This document shows, piece after piece, positions 24,267 to 36,304 of a stretch of DNA of 64,000 bases (position 1 is its first letter; each line of letters starts with the position of its first letter). The notes beneath the pieces were generated by a model. That model saw only the letters and a list, made by a program, of their open reading frames with translations, was not told the DNA's origin and did not search any database. The DNA is from Heterotrichella gracilis (Eukaryota > Sar > Xanthophyceae > Tribonematales > Xanthonemataceae), in contig JAULBX010030817.1 of the NCBI GenBank assembly GCA_032358255.1, forward strand, positions 62,001 to 126,000. Reading direction: 5' to 3'. Made by a program: the position numbers and the translations under genes.

Positions 24267-25584
24267 GGGGAGGGGGGGGCATGTGGATGCTTGCATGCGC
24301 GTCTGTGCGAGGGGCGCTTGGGGGCACAAACGCGCATGCGGCGGCGGGACTGTGCGCTTGGAGCAGTCGAAGGGTGGTTTGGGGCCCAGCGCGCGCGCAT
24401 GGTGGAGGCGGAGGGTGCATGTGCGACCTTCACCAAAGTGTACAAAGAGGGGCATGCATTGGGGCATATGGGTATGCATTCGATTATGAGAGGTGGGGGG
24501 GCATGGGGACCTCCTGCTGCGCAATTGGTGGATTGGCAGCTGGGACTCATGGGTTCCAATCCAGTTTTGAGTGTTAGGGAGGTGAGCAATGGCCCAGGGG
24601 TAGGGAGCGCACCGTCAGCCAGCCAGTTTTTTCTTCTGATTTTAATTGTTGGGGTGTTTTGTTTCATTGGCCCCATATGGCAAATTTGATGCCACAGCGC
24701 ACGCCCCTGCTGTTGTACAAGTGATCAGCCAGCATACAGCCTTCGTAGAAATGTTATCATGTACACGGTGACCAGCCTCGAATCTGACGTGACCAGCAGT
24801 ACCCATGAATAGTGCGTCACGGTGCAAGCATGCCACATCAGTGGGCCCGGGGTCCGACCGAGCCTGATACTGTCAATTGATGATGTAATCATGCATGTAA
24901 AAATACTGTAACTGTCACAGCAATATCATGTTCAACTTGACAAGGCTTCATGAGCAAATTTGCTTCTGTTGAGGTTTTGGCTCCTGCAGGCCACGAGTAA
25001 TTTTGAAAGTACTACTCATGATGAAGTACTCCAACTTGGATTCGAATCTTTAACTTCAACTCGAAAAATAGACTAGAAAATCCCGCCCCGGTGACCGCTG
25101 CGTGGCAGTTAGACTAGACTAACAAAATCCCGGGGCCGGCCCCCGCCACGTGGTACCCGGTACCGCTGTGGTTGACAATCGGGCGATGATTGCCGCTGCC
25201 GCCGCCGGGCCCGGGCAGTGTGGGCTTCCGGCAGGGGATTAACAGTTATGTGGAATAATTTATTTAATTCAGTTGCCACAGGGTGGCACAATCATTTTAT
25301 TGCTGGTCCAGGTACTTTGCAGTGTATAGCATGCGAAGCCATTAATCACTCAGTATACTTTCAAGTGACTTTAGAGTAATGAACTTCAAATGACAAGGCT
25401 TTGCCATTATCATACGAGCTGGCAGTCCCACACTGAGTCAGCCCAGCCTGGCCGGCCTGGCCAGCGCACTGTGCCTAATTAGACGTACGCTGTGCACTAC
25501 AATCGTGCACCCAATCACTGGGGCCCCTACTGGCAGCCTGCCGCAGGCTTTCTCAAGTATGTACATCTCACTACCAGTACTCTG
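24267..25584. other. Intergenic region, no gene seen
   Basis: About 1.3 kb between the 3' ends of the small orphan and the Lys/Arg-rich gene. It includes a tRNA T-arm-like sequence GGGTTCCAATCC near 24550 and an AT-rich stretch with no supported frame. Confidence 0.5.
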
Positions 25585-27209
25585 TTACCCACCCTGAGCT
25601 GGCTGCACAGACAGTGGGGACAGGGAGGCAGGCACAATGGGCGGGGACCCTGGTGCATGCAGCTGCACCTGTGTATCTGGGCCTGGGGTTGATGCTGCGG
25701 GCCAACAGCCAGTGACTGTCGTGGGGTTGGTGGCGGCAGCCCGCACCTTTGCTGCGCGGCTACGCGTCATGCGCAGCGGGTGGGTGTTCCTCGTCACCCA
25801 CTTTTCATCATCCCCATGCTCTCTGGCATGCACTCCATCAGCACCAGCTTCACCTCTGCTGCGCTTCTTGCTGTTACCCCCCTTGTCCCTCTTCCCTGGC
25901 TGCGCGCATCCCCCTGCCCTACTCGATTCACCATCTGGCTCCACCAGCTGGGAGCCACCTGCTCCTGGGCCCCCTCTCCCCTCCCCTGCTGCATGCACCC
26001 CTGCTGAGCTGTCCTCATGCTGCATGTGGCCACCAGCACCCTGCTCACTGCTGCCATGACGTCGCCTCTTGCTGTGTGTCGTTGCGACAGCGTCACAGCC
26101 TCCCTCTTCCCCCCTCCCTTGCTTGTTCCCTTTTTCCTCCCAGTCCATTTTGCGCTTCTTGGACTTCTCCCGCTTGCTGTTGTGCCCCTTCTCCTCCCTC
26201 CTCCTCTTCTTGGGCTTGCTAAGGTGCCCCTCCTGCACGGGATCACTGTCCCTCCTCCTCTGCTTATGTCCCTGCCACCTTCTTTGCCCTCCCTAGAGCT
26301 CCTCCCCTTTATGTGCGTTTCATCCTCTGCCTCACCCACCCGCTTCCTCTTTTGTTTCTTCTCCTCTGTCTGCTTTCTTGCCTTCTTGTGCTTTCCCCTT
26401 GTTGTGTGCTTTCCCTGCCTTTTCATGCCCTTTGCACTGTCCTGCTCCCTCTTGCTTTCCCCCACAATGTGGCCCCCCTCCCCGCCCACCTGCATCTCAG
26501 CCGACTCCCTATCCCTCTTTCGCTTCCCACTGCTCCCTCTGCTGTGCTTCCTATATGCGCCCTTGTCATTGTTGTCCCGTGGCCCATTCTCCCCCTGCAC
26601 TCGCACCCCCTTGCCCACATTGCGGCACTCAATCAGGCTGTCCCCATCTGGCAGCCGGCTTGATCCACCACCATCCCCTGGATCACCTGCCTTGACGCCA
26701 GCACACCTCGCTGCCATGAATCTCCAATGTGTGCACTAAAAAGGCTCAAACACAGAGCATGCTGGAAAATGGACACGCCTTCCCGCCAATAGCAGGCCCA
26801 CTGGCAATCTGCCATAGTATGCTGTATGGCGCACAGGGGGGACAGTCACTGTGTGGCTGCCAGTGGCTAGATGAATAGTACACGTGGTATAGGTGCTATT
26901 TGTCACATGAGTAATATCCTGTTATGCGCATGGGTGCTGATATGTGTACAAGTGTAACAGGCGCAGTGTGTTGCCCTGCGTATGCACGCAGGTCTGCCTG
27001 CCAGACTCGGGTGGTGCGGCATGCCCATGATGATCACACCAGCTGATGATCATGATGCACAGCTCTGCCGCACCTAGCGTCAGCCCCGCCAGCCGCTCTG
27101 TGCTCCATGCCAGGCCCTCACCCTCCCTCGCCCACTCCCCATGTGAACGGCCAACTGAATCCATGCGCTGCTGCTCCCGTGCTGCTGGTGATTGAGGCAG
27201 GTTTGCCAT
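25585..27209 (-). CDS. Lys/Arg-rich, probably nuclear, protein of unknown family
   Basis: I do not recognise this protein. Three exons on the minus strand (27209-27074, 26686-26340, 26232-25585) join in phase to 376 residues. The 107-nt second intron has a GTGGGT donor and a GTGCAG acceptor like other genes here, and it is what links two frames that otherwise overlap. The first intron, 26687-27073, is less sure because its acceptor lacks a pyrimidine tract. From about residue 80 the protein is highly charged, with several runs that look like nuclear localisation signals (KKARKQTEEKKQKRKR, KPKKRRREEKG, KREKSKKRKMDWEEKG). No folded domain is visible, so it is probably largely disordered. It might be a nucleolar protein; a decayed gene is the alternative. 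Confidence 0.45.
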
Positions 27210-28755
27210 TTTAGTTGGCGCACTACTTAGGTGGGTGTCTGTCTGCAAGCGTTGATAGAAGGTGGGTATTGCTATGTAATAGAAGGGCCTCACCTTGTTG
27301 GTGGAATTACGGTAAGAGGGTGTACTAAATGGCCAACGAGCATGCTGCACTATGCCCGGTCCATGCTGCTGCGGCAGGCCCAGTACTTCGCATATGTATG
27401 CGACCACACAGTGACTGGAAGCGCTTTTATAGCTATAGTAGAGCTCCTATAATGCGCATATAATATGCTCTTTGACAGAGCGCGGTGACGACCGTGCGTG
27501 AGGTCTGAATGGTTTGCAAAGCATCTTGCATGTGTGGTGTTTCGAGCTCACGAACCTGGCGCACACGGGTCACACTCTTGTTTAGCTATCAGCTTCGTAA
27601 GACCCATTGGCGAATGTGGTGGTAACAGGCTCCGCGGTCGAATACTAGCACCAATACCTTGTTCTTCGCAATTTAGTATACAATCTTGGTAGCAAATGAG
27701 AACTAGGTGGTTATGGCCGCGCTAACGTTGCGTCCTTGCAAGTATTTCGGACGCATGTGCCCACATGCATGCATGCGTACTTCTCAAGTATTGTGGCCCG
27801 CTAAGCTTACCTTGAAGGCTTGCTGAGCTCTAAAGGTCTTCGAGTTAGGTTTGTTGCTGCATGCATATCACATTCAATCGCACATAAAGCGGCTTGAATG
27901 GGTCACAACGTTTACACATGCATGCCATATTTGCGAGATGCCGCAGGGTTTCAAATCGTCCCCGGGGGCCTAGAGGGCTGGGGAGATGGCTTGCAATATT
28001 TGTCGGACATTGTGGGGCCCACAAAGTCATTGCCATCAGACACGGTCTCAAGCCAATTACAATAAGACCGGCTCAACTACGCCTGTACATTGGCAATTGT
28101 TAACAGATGACTGGTGTCACAGTCAGTGACCATCACCTGCAGGTGCGACCCACTGGATCACAGCACATGCCGTCCACAGCGCCTTCAGATGAGCGTCGCC
28201 AACAAGAAAAAGAGGACACACCTTGCTGCCAAGTGTTAGCTATACACATCCAAATGATACCAATTGTCGCAGTGGGATCATGCATGGAATGGCGCAACAC
28301 TGCCTGTCTTTGGTAGTCGAATCAAAATGCAGCACTGGTATCAAACATGATGCATACTGGAGTATACATGATGCAGCATGTTGAACACGTTGGGCGGTGT
28401 GCCATAAAAAAATTGTTACTAACAGTACATTATGGCTAGGCTATCAAGGAGCTCACGCCGGTCTCATGGTGGTCCCTCAATGGCGACACTCACTGAGAGG
28501 AAAACAATCTGATACAATATGAAAATGTGAAATTCGCAATGGGATGGAGAAACATAGAAACATTGTTCAAGAAACCTCAGGCTATGCATAATGTATCCAA
28601 ATATGCGCCGCTCACTGTTTATTTGCCTCTCAAGAAGCTAAGCATTTTAGTGTATGATACAATCAGTTGCACTGCGCCTGGGAAAATCGCATTGCTCTGC
28701 TCGGATCCTGGTGCTCCCAATCCTCACGCACGCCTACTCACAAGACCACGCACAC
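27210..28755. other. Intergenic region, no gene seen
   Basis: About 1.5 kb between the start of the Lys/Arg-rich gene and the 3' end of the SERAC1-like gene. AT-richer than the genes, with several short frames and no domain or splice support. Confidence 0.5.
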
Positions 28756-31700
28756 TCACGAGTCCCCCCCTCCCTCCTCCCCCCCTTCCTCCCCCTCTTT
28801 CTCCTTGGCCACCCGCTCCACCACCCCCTGAATGAGGTGCAGCGTGCGCGTGTACCCCTCATCCTCACGCGTCTCGGGTTTGCATGCGGCGATGTGGTCC
28901 ACCCCCTCCAGCACCACAAACTCCCCAAACCCAGGGTAGGCGCTCTCATAGGGCACCACCATGAGGCGAGGTAGGTAGCCCAGCAGCTGGGTGGGGGCGC
29001 CCTCTGCAAAGCTGAGTATGGGAACGCCCCTGCGCTTGTGCAGGGTGCGAATGCTGTCGTTGAGCTCCTCCAGGTGATGGCCGGGCTTGAGGTGGAGCAC
29101 GGAGGCGGCGGGGGAGGCGCCAAGGTACCTGGGGGCGGTGGAGAATGATGCTACGCATTCACCACCTGCGCACTAAATACGCCACACACTGTGTCACTGC
29201 TAGAGCGACAGCCATATGAACCCATGCCCGCAGCATCTCCAATAAAATCAAGCAACTAAAACCGCCCTACCTCAGGTTCCAGCCCACGTCCGCCAGCCAT
29301 GAGCCCAGGTGCGGGCACGCGTAGAACACCAGCCCCGCAGTGTGGTCCAGCATGGCGGCCTGCTCAGCGCGCCTGGCGCCCCCACTCAGGCTCTTTGACA
29401 GCAGCTCCTTCACCAGCAGGCCACCCATGGAGTGCGTGACCCACACCACGGGGCGCTGGCCGATGCCTGCAGCTGCCAGCCTGTCCACCAGCAGGCCCAC
29501 GGTGTGCTGGAAGGGTAGCGACTCACCCTGCAGAAAACGGGGAGGGAATGGTACATGCACGTGGTGGAATGGGGCACTCTCCATGTGACACCCAAGGGCC
29601 ATTCCGAGGATGCCTGGACATGCATGTTGCCTGGAACCGCAAAGCCACATGCCTTTCCCCACATATACCCCAAGTTAATATGGACAACCCGCCGCACAGT
29701 ATATGACAAATCTGTAGCCAACACACAGTACATTCCAACCCCTAGTCAACCCACCCCCTGTCAGGAAATGGCCTGCTCCCTTCCCTCCCCCCACCGCATC
29801 GCACCTCCCATCCAGTGACTGGTGCCGAGTACTCCAGCGATATGAGGCGCGCACCCGGCACATCTGCGGCCAGCCACTCTGTTGGCCAGCAGTGGTGCAC
29901 ATCCATGGCCTTGGAGCCATGCGCAAGGGAGGAGGGGTCCTCTCGGCGCCACGTCACAAAGGGGCCGCCCCTGGGGGTGAGGGGAGGGGGCGCATAATGA
30001 GTTTCGTGGGAAGGGGTATGTAATGGTGGAGGCATGTGAACGAGGCTGGCGAACACAAGAGCTGAAATACTGCACTGAAGCACTGCATGGTGGTGCCAGC
30101 CTAAACCCTGCCTGAAGCCCTGCCTGAAGCACTGCCTGAACCCTGCCTGAAGCACTGCATGGTGGTGCCTGCCAGCGCGTCTATCCCCAGCTCTTGCCAG
30201 GGGCCCTCTGCCCCTTGTGTATCCCCATGCCATCACCGCAGAAGATACACCCCCACACCCCCGCCTCCACGCACCTGATCCCGTGCACAAACACAATGTC
30301 CACCAGCGGCGCCCCCTCCCCATTCGCCCCCGCCCCCTCCAGCGCCAGACATCTGTGGTGTGGTGCATGTGGGTCCAGCAGGTGCACCCCATCCTTGAGC
30401 ACCAGGCGCGGGCCACTCACACGCGCGCCGCTGGTGGGCATGCCGCAGGGAGGGTAAGGGGGGGAGGCTGCAGCGGGGAGGGCAGGGTGAGGAATGGGTT
30501 AGGGTGCTTTGTTTACTATCAACACAAACTCCAGTGACAAATTTTAGATATTTTTGTGGCAGGCTGCGATCAGATATTTCCATGTTCCTAATGCAATTCA
30601 CAGCTCGCATGCCATGTATGCAATACGGGCACACGGGGGTGGCAACATGGATGCAGAAGGGGACATGCAATAATAGTTGTGGGACTCTGTTTGCTGCGTA
30701 CCATCCCCAGCGTGCGCCACTCCAAATGTGTGGCTGAGCGCCAGGCGGCTGATGATTGCAGCCAGGGCGCGCTCAGAGTGCTGGGGGCTGCAGGAGGACT
30801 GCCGGGTGTCGTCAGATGCCTCCTCAGGGGCTGCTGACGTGTCAATCGTTTGGTCTGGCGCCGACATGAGGTGTATGAGTGCGCGCTGCGCGTGTGAGGC
30901 CAGGGTGCAGTCTGAGGATGCGGCTGCATCCTCCAGCCACCGCACAAACAAGCTGCCTACACAGGGGGCGAAAAGGCAGGTGTCAGAGGCAAGGTGCCAT
31001 GGATGCAGTTCGTATGATTGCCAAATGTCAGGTGATACCGGCGATCAGATGGTTCCAGGGTGTGTGCGTTGCTACTCCGTTTTTAGTGGTGCCAATGGCT
31101 ATGCCACTGCCTTCTTGATGCCTCCAAATTGTCTTGCATGCGACTGTCATAATTGCATGGTGGCAACTGTGCATCCAAGTACTACCCACCTGAACTCACC
31201 AGCTATTGACAAAGACTAGAGTGTAAACCTTACTGGGTTCTGCTTGCCAACCTGGTAATCCCACTAGGGTGCATGGCCCATTCTGCATTTTTTATTGAGC
31301 TGCACCCTCCACCGCTGCCTACTACCCTGTCAGGGTGTGCGTCCCCACCTTGCAGCGTGGCCCTGCCCTGCGGCGTGGCAGACACAATGGCCAGTATGCG
31401 CGCGCTCTGCTGGCGGATGTCCAGCCCATCCGTTGCCCCTAGCATGTCGCGTGACTGCGCCCCCCCTGCGCCCTCCACCCCCTTCTCCTCCCAGTCCAGG
31501 TCACGCTGCAGCGCCAGGCGGTGGAGCAGGGGCAGGATGCCGGCAGACACCAGCCACTCCTGCTTCTTCTCGTCGTTGGCAATCAGACCAGCCAGCACCT
31601 GCACATCCTCCCGGGGGATTAGGGTTTGGGTGAAGGTGGCCACAACCACATCAAATAACAGCATTAAACCAAGTTGTCAGATTGAATTAATAACTCTAGT

Positions 31701-34700
31701 CACATTATATTATAGTGAATATAAGGCAAAAACATATATTTGAATCGTCAAATTAAATGACAAAAAATTTCCTCCGTCTGATTGTGCATGCCACATGCTG
31801 CACAAGATGATCACGGACGATCACAGATGCACAAAGCAATGTCCAGCCACCCCGCACAGCATCCACTTGCGCAGCAGTGACCCCAGCCCACCCACTCACG
31901 TCTAGTGCAGTTGCCAGGATGGTCTCTGTCAGCGCGGCGTCAACGGTGGCGGCGGCGGCGGGGTAGGCGGCAGCAGCGGCGGGGCTCAGGGCGTCCTCCG
32001 CGTCAGGAGGAGGCTCTTGAAACGCGCCTGCGGGGAGGGAAACCCTCTTTCGGTTACCCGCGACACACTGTGGAGCTGCAGGCTGTGGGCACCAGCTGCA
32101 CCCCCCTCCCTATCCAGCCACCACCCACGCTGCCTGCTGCAGCGAGCGTTCAGGTCCACAACAATCGCCAGTGCCGATTCTTGCGCCAATCAAACCAGTG
32201 CCACCACCCCTATCCTAGGGATTCCCACCCCCGCACCTATCGTGTCCGATGCCGCCCTGAGCTGCGCCGCCACCGCCCGCGCGTAGGTGGGCACCACAGG
32301 CACCGCCCCCAGCAGCGCCTGTTCCTCCCCTGCGTCACCCGCACCCGCACCCCCCCTGGCCAGCAGCTGGGTCACCAGGCTGAGGGGCAGCGCCTGCACC
32401 GCTGGCTGCTCCTGCTTGGGTATGCGCACGCTGCCGTAGCTCCTCACATTGTGCGACAGCGCGATGAGCAGCTCCGACAGCCACTCGTGTGCCAGCTGGG
32501 AGCCGCTGGGGCCGGCCTCAAGGGCACAGCCTGAGGGCAGAGGGTGTGTGGGGGTGAGGGTGAAGGGGAGGAGGGTAAGAAGCAGTTGCGGATGTGATGC
32601 ACACAGCACTATGGGGGATGTACACATTCATTTGTGTGGCAGGCATGGGAGCAGGATGTTTCTGTGCTTGTACTCATCATGTACGACAAAGCAGGATGGT
32701 GCAAACACAGCGCAATAGAGACGGCCACCCTGCCTGTACTGCTGGTTCCCATACAACCCCGTACTCAGGCGAGCAGCCCCGCACCCCCATCCGCACCTGC
32801 CAGCGCCTCCACGGCAGCTGCCCTCACCCCCTCCTCAGCCGCATCCACCCGGCACACAACCCGCAGAAGCCGCTCCACCCACCGCTCCCGCGCGCTCTCC
32901 ACCCACCCCCCTCCCCTCCCCGCCGCCATGACCGCCGCCTGCGCCTGAATGGCCCCGCGCTGCACCTCGGGTGGCGATGAGGGCAGTGCCAGGCGCTCAA
33001 GCAGGGGCAGCAGGCTGTGTTGGACCAGGGGTTGGTCACCTGCACATGTTTAAAGGAAATCAGGAATATATACACATATATACAACTCACAAAAGAATTA
33101 ACGCGCTCTAGCAGGGGCTGGTCATCTCTAGATGCACACGTGAGGTGGCTGAGCCAGGGAGCCAGGAACAAGGCATGGGACATCAAGATTCGGGAGTGCA
33201 TTGGTATCAAAAAGGTGCTCGTGTAGCCTATGCATCTGGCATGGGGCGATTGAGGGCGCGCTGCAGCACCATAATCGCGTTGATGCACCAGTTGGGCGTC
33301 TGAATAAGGTACCAAGTGCTGACTACGGGCATGGCATCTCTCCTCTGTTAAAAACCACCGCCGGACCGTCGCCCCTCATGCAGGGCCTTGCGCCTCACCT
33401 GTGACCCCCTGCGCCACCACCGCCGCCAGCGTCTCGATTGCCATCAGCACCAGCGGCCAGTCCCTCATGGCCGCGCCATCCGCCGTTATGTACAGCAGCT
33501 CGCGGCGCCACAGGGGCGGGGATAGGGCGGCGGGGGAGGGGCAGCTGCGCCACAGGGCAGACAGGGACCTGCGGGGAGGGCGGTGGATTGGTGGCTATGG
33601 ACTAGCAAGAAGGCGCGAGAGGCTGTTAACATCCCGATTCGCATTCCAGTACATGGCACCAACCACAACCACGCATCGCCATTGTCATTCTGCAGCCCCA
33701 CAACACAGAATGACACTTCTTAACCCACACACAACACCCTCCCTGCACCACCTGTGCCCCTTTGCCCCACCTGACCACCTCCCACTGCATCCCATGCATG
33801 TCCGCACCACCACCCGAGGCCACCGCCGCCGCCTCGCCTATCGCCTCCCCTGCCCCGCCCGCCGCCAGCGCCTGCGCCGCCGCCACCGACCCCTCCGCCA
33901 GTGCGGCAATGAATCGCAGTGTCAGCTGTCGCTGGACAAGGGGGGAGTCAGAGCTGACCTGCAAGTGGGGGCAACAACCAATTCGTCAATGGGTAGCAGT
34001 CAATGAACAATCCAGTGGCAAAGCACAACCTTTTGCTGCGGCTCCATGTCCAAAAGAGGAGATTGCCCAATGTACAGAAAGCTTCGCTGGGCAAATAGGC
34101 CAACAATAATGGGTTCATCCGCAGCCCACATCTTCCCACCCGCCACCCACACCCTGCCAATCGACACACCACAAGCATGTGGCAACATCCCTAGTACCAC
34201 CCTCATCCCCCAACCATGGCTCACCATGTGCATTACGCTTACATCCCCCTCAACCACCCACCAACAGCCCTGTCAATTGCCCCCCCATGTGCACCACCCT
34301 CCCCCTGGCCTCACCATGTGCAGCACCTCCGCCACATCCTCCTGCCCCACCACCAGCGGCAGGCGGGCGGTGAGCGCCACGTCAGCAACAACAGCTGCCA
34401 GGTGGGCTGCGCTGTCGCCAGCTGGCGCGTCCTGAGCACACACCGCACGCAGCAGCAAGGGGATGGCGCCCGGGCGGCTCAGCACGGCGCAGGCGGTGGT
34501 ACCTGCAGGGCAAGTGACACATGGAATTACATAGTTCTGTGCAATTTCCTTGGCAATCCGAGCAGAATGTGCCATCACTGCATACAAATGTATGTGTGGC
34601 GGAAGTTCATGCCATGCTGCATGCCCCTGCATGGATGCGCCCAACAAGGCCTGTGATTCGATTATGATGGTGCATTTGTTGCAAGGTGGGCGCCTGCACT

Positions 34701-35478
34701 GCAGCCCAAGTCGTCTCGCTTGCACAGCCTGGCATTCACCCCCACCTGTACTGAGCAGGTTGATGAGCGCCCGCCGCGCCCCCTCCTGCGCCACCCCACC
34801 CCCTGCCGCGGCCTCCAGCAGCCAGTCCAGCATTGCCTTGCCCCCCAGCCGCACCAGCCCCTCGCGTTGGGCCACATTTTCGCTGGCGGAGGCCAGTGCC
34901 AGGGCAGTGGCGCCGGCCAGGGTGGTGGTGGTGGTGGTGGTGGTGGTGGCGGGGGGGTGGAGCAGGTGGTGGGACAGGTGGCGGCAGAAGGAGGTGGCGC
35001 TGACGGCGGTGGCGGAGGCAATGGCCAGGGCCGCTCCAGCGCGTTGCTGGAGCATGGGAGGACAGTTTTCAGCCAAATGCTTGGGGCATGGGGCGGGGAG
35101 ATCACAAACCATGCCACAGGAAAATTTGTCTCACAATACGGCACAGTAGATGCCCAAATACGGCTGCAGTGGTATATAGTGAAAATGCTTCACCAATGTG
35201 AGCTTGTGCATCCCCGCTTGGCCACAGCTCTGCACCAGTGCAGCCCAGGTGCACCTAGGGGTGTTTCTCCACACACCTACACACCCACTGCACGTTAATA
35301 ATCAGTGCCACTGTACCTGCAGCCCCTCAGGCGGCGGTATGCCTCCCTGCTGCCCTCTGGGCCCCTCCAGGGGCGGGGCATTGCTGTGCACCCACAGCCC
35401 CCCACCCACCCCAGCGGCCACCAGCAGCACCCGCCGGGCGGCGGGCACTCGGTGGCCCACGAACGAGGCTAACTTCAT
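28756..35478 (-). CDS. SERAC1: SERAC1-like protein: ARM-type repeats plus serine alpha/beta-hydrolase
   Basis: SERAC1 in animals acts at mitochondria-ER contacts in phosphatidylglycerol remodelling. Fourteen exons on the minus strand (35478-35317, 35046-34746, 34502-34315, 33958-33771, 33568-33399, 33039-32797, 32530-32237, 32027-31900, 31607-31349, 30956-30702, 30467-30275, 29970-29805, 29527-29271, 29128-28756) give 1,058 residues. The N terminus is basic with one hydrophobic stretch (about 12-31), fitting a mitochondrial signal anchor. Residues about 55-725 are Ala/Leu-rich helical ARM-like repeats. The hydrolase follows: DIVFVHGIRGGPFVTWR (HG at 791-792), the nucleophile elbow VTHSMGG (Ser882), FYACPHLGSWLADVG, and EGVDHIAACKP with a likely catalytic His1013. 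A run of nine Thr (88-96) is coded by an ACC repeat. The protein is much longer than human SERAC1, mainly in the repeat region. The start used is the first ATG; an upstream TTG extension is unlikely. Confidence 0.85.
30076..30172. repeat. Short tandem repeat in a SERAC1-like intron
   Basis: CCCTGCCTGAAG and CACTGCCTGAA units alternate, and the 17-nt CACTGCATGGTGGTGCC flanks the array on both sides in the same orientation. The array lies in the intron between exons 11 and 12. Confidence 0.85.
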
Positions 35479-36304
35479 TGGCCTCGTTGTGGGGTGGAGG
35501 CGCTGTGGCACATTCTGTAGAGGCCTGGTGTTGAAGAAGGCCAATGCGAATATTCTTGGTGCAATGGCAAGGTCAAAGCATGGTGTGTGTTCACCGCCAC
35601 TGCACCGAGGAGCAACAAAGGCTTGGAAACACTACCAGAACCACGGATATGATATACGAGTGGTGAAAAAGGTGGTCGTATAGAGCCGTGTTGTGCTCAG
35701 ATCACTAGTTTCTTGTTTTCCACATTGCCCGGTGCATGCCATGCCTTGGTCAGTAGCGTGCAGTAGTTTGGGTACCTGGCTCTGTAATCGACACAATGTT
35801 AATATCCAGGCACCAATGTACTTGACAAAGTACAACTGCACTGTGGGATGCATCGTTGCTTTATGTCGTGGCATTTGAGAAGGCTGTCGGAAGACGCTGA
35901 GTTGGCATGGTGTCCCCGTTTTTCAGCCCAGGGGAGGGTACGAACCCTAAACGTTTTGGGTTTGGGAAGTGCAAACCCTTTTGAAAACCCTACTTTGTTG
36001 CTAGACCCAACTTTGCGAGTCTTGCTGTCACTCTATTAGCTGGGCATACTCAGTAGGCTCAGGAGGCTCCAGCACCAGCACTTCTAATTTAGAATCTGCC
36101 AGCCACATTCACACGACACAGCGGCATTGTTTGGTTCATTACAGAACAGTGTTGTCATACAGGATGGTAGGGTTACATGCTTACAACATATGAGTGAAGA
36201 AAATATGACTGCTGTGTGGCGAGCATGAGTACGGCTGCCAGCACCAAATCAAACCCCATTTCATGAGCCTGTCTCCGGGAGCGCTCGCGGCTGCCTGGCT
36301 CACA
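35479..36304. other. Intergenic region between two minus-strand genes
   Basis: 826 bp between the SERAC1-like start and the ETF-QO stop. It should hold the SERAC1-like promoter and the ETF-QO 3' untranslated region. A TGTAA-type poly(A) element reads on the minus strand near 36173-36177, about 130 nt past the ETF-QO stop. Several GGGTTT/AAACCC pieces occur at 35940-36000. No gene is supported. Confidence 0.5.

Noticed and set aside
26017-26739. Plus-strand frame of 240 codons rich in Leu, Pro and Ser
   Set aside because: It is the antisense of the Lys/Arg-rich exons; its hydrophobic look comes from the complement of AAG/AGG codons.
30076-30172. CRISPR-like array
   Set aside because: Units are about 12 nt without unique spacers, in an intron of a nuclear gene; it is a simple tandem repeat.
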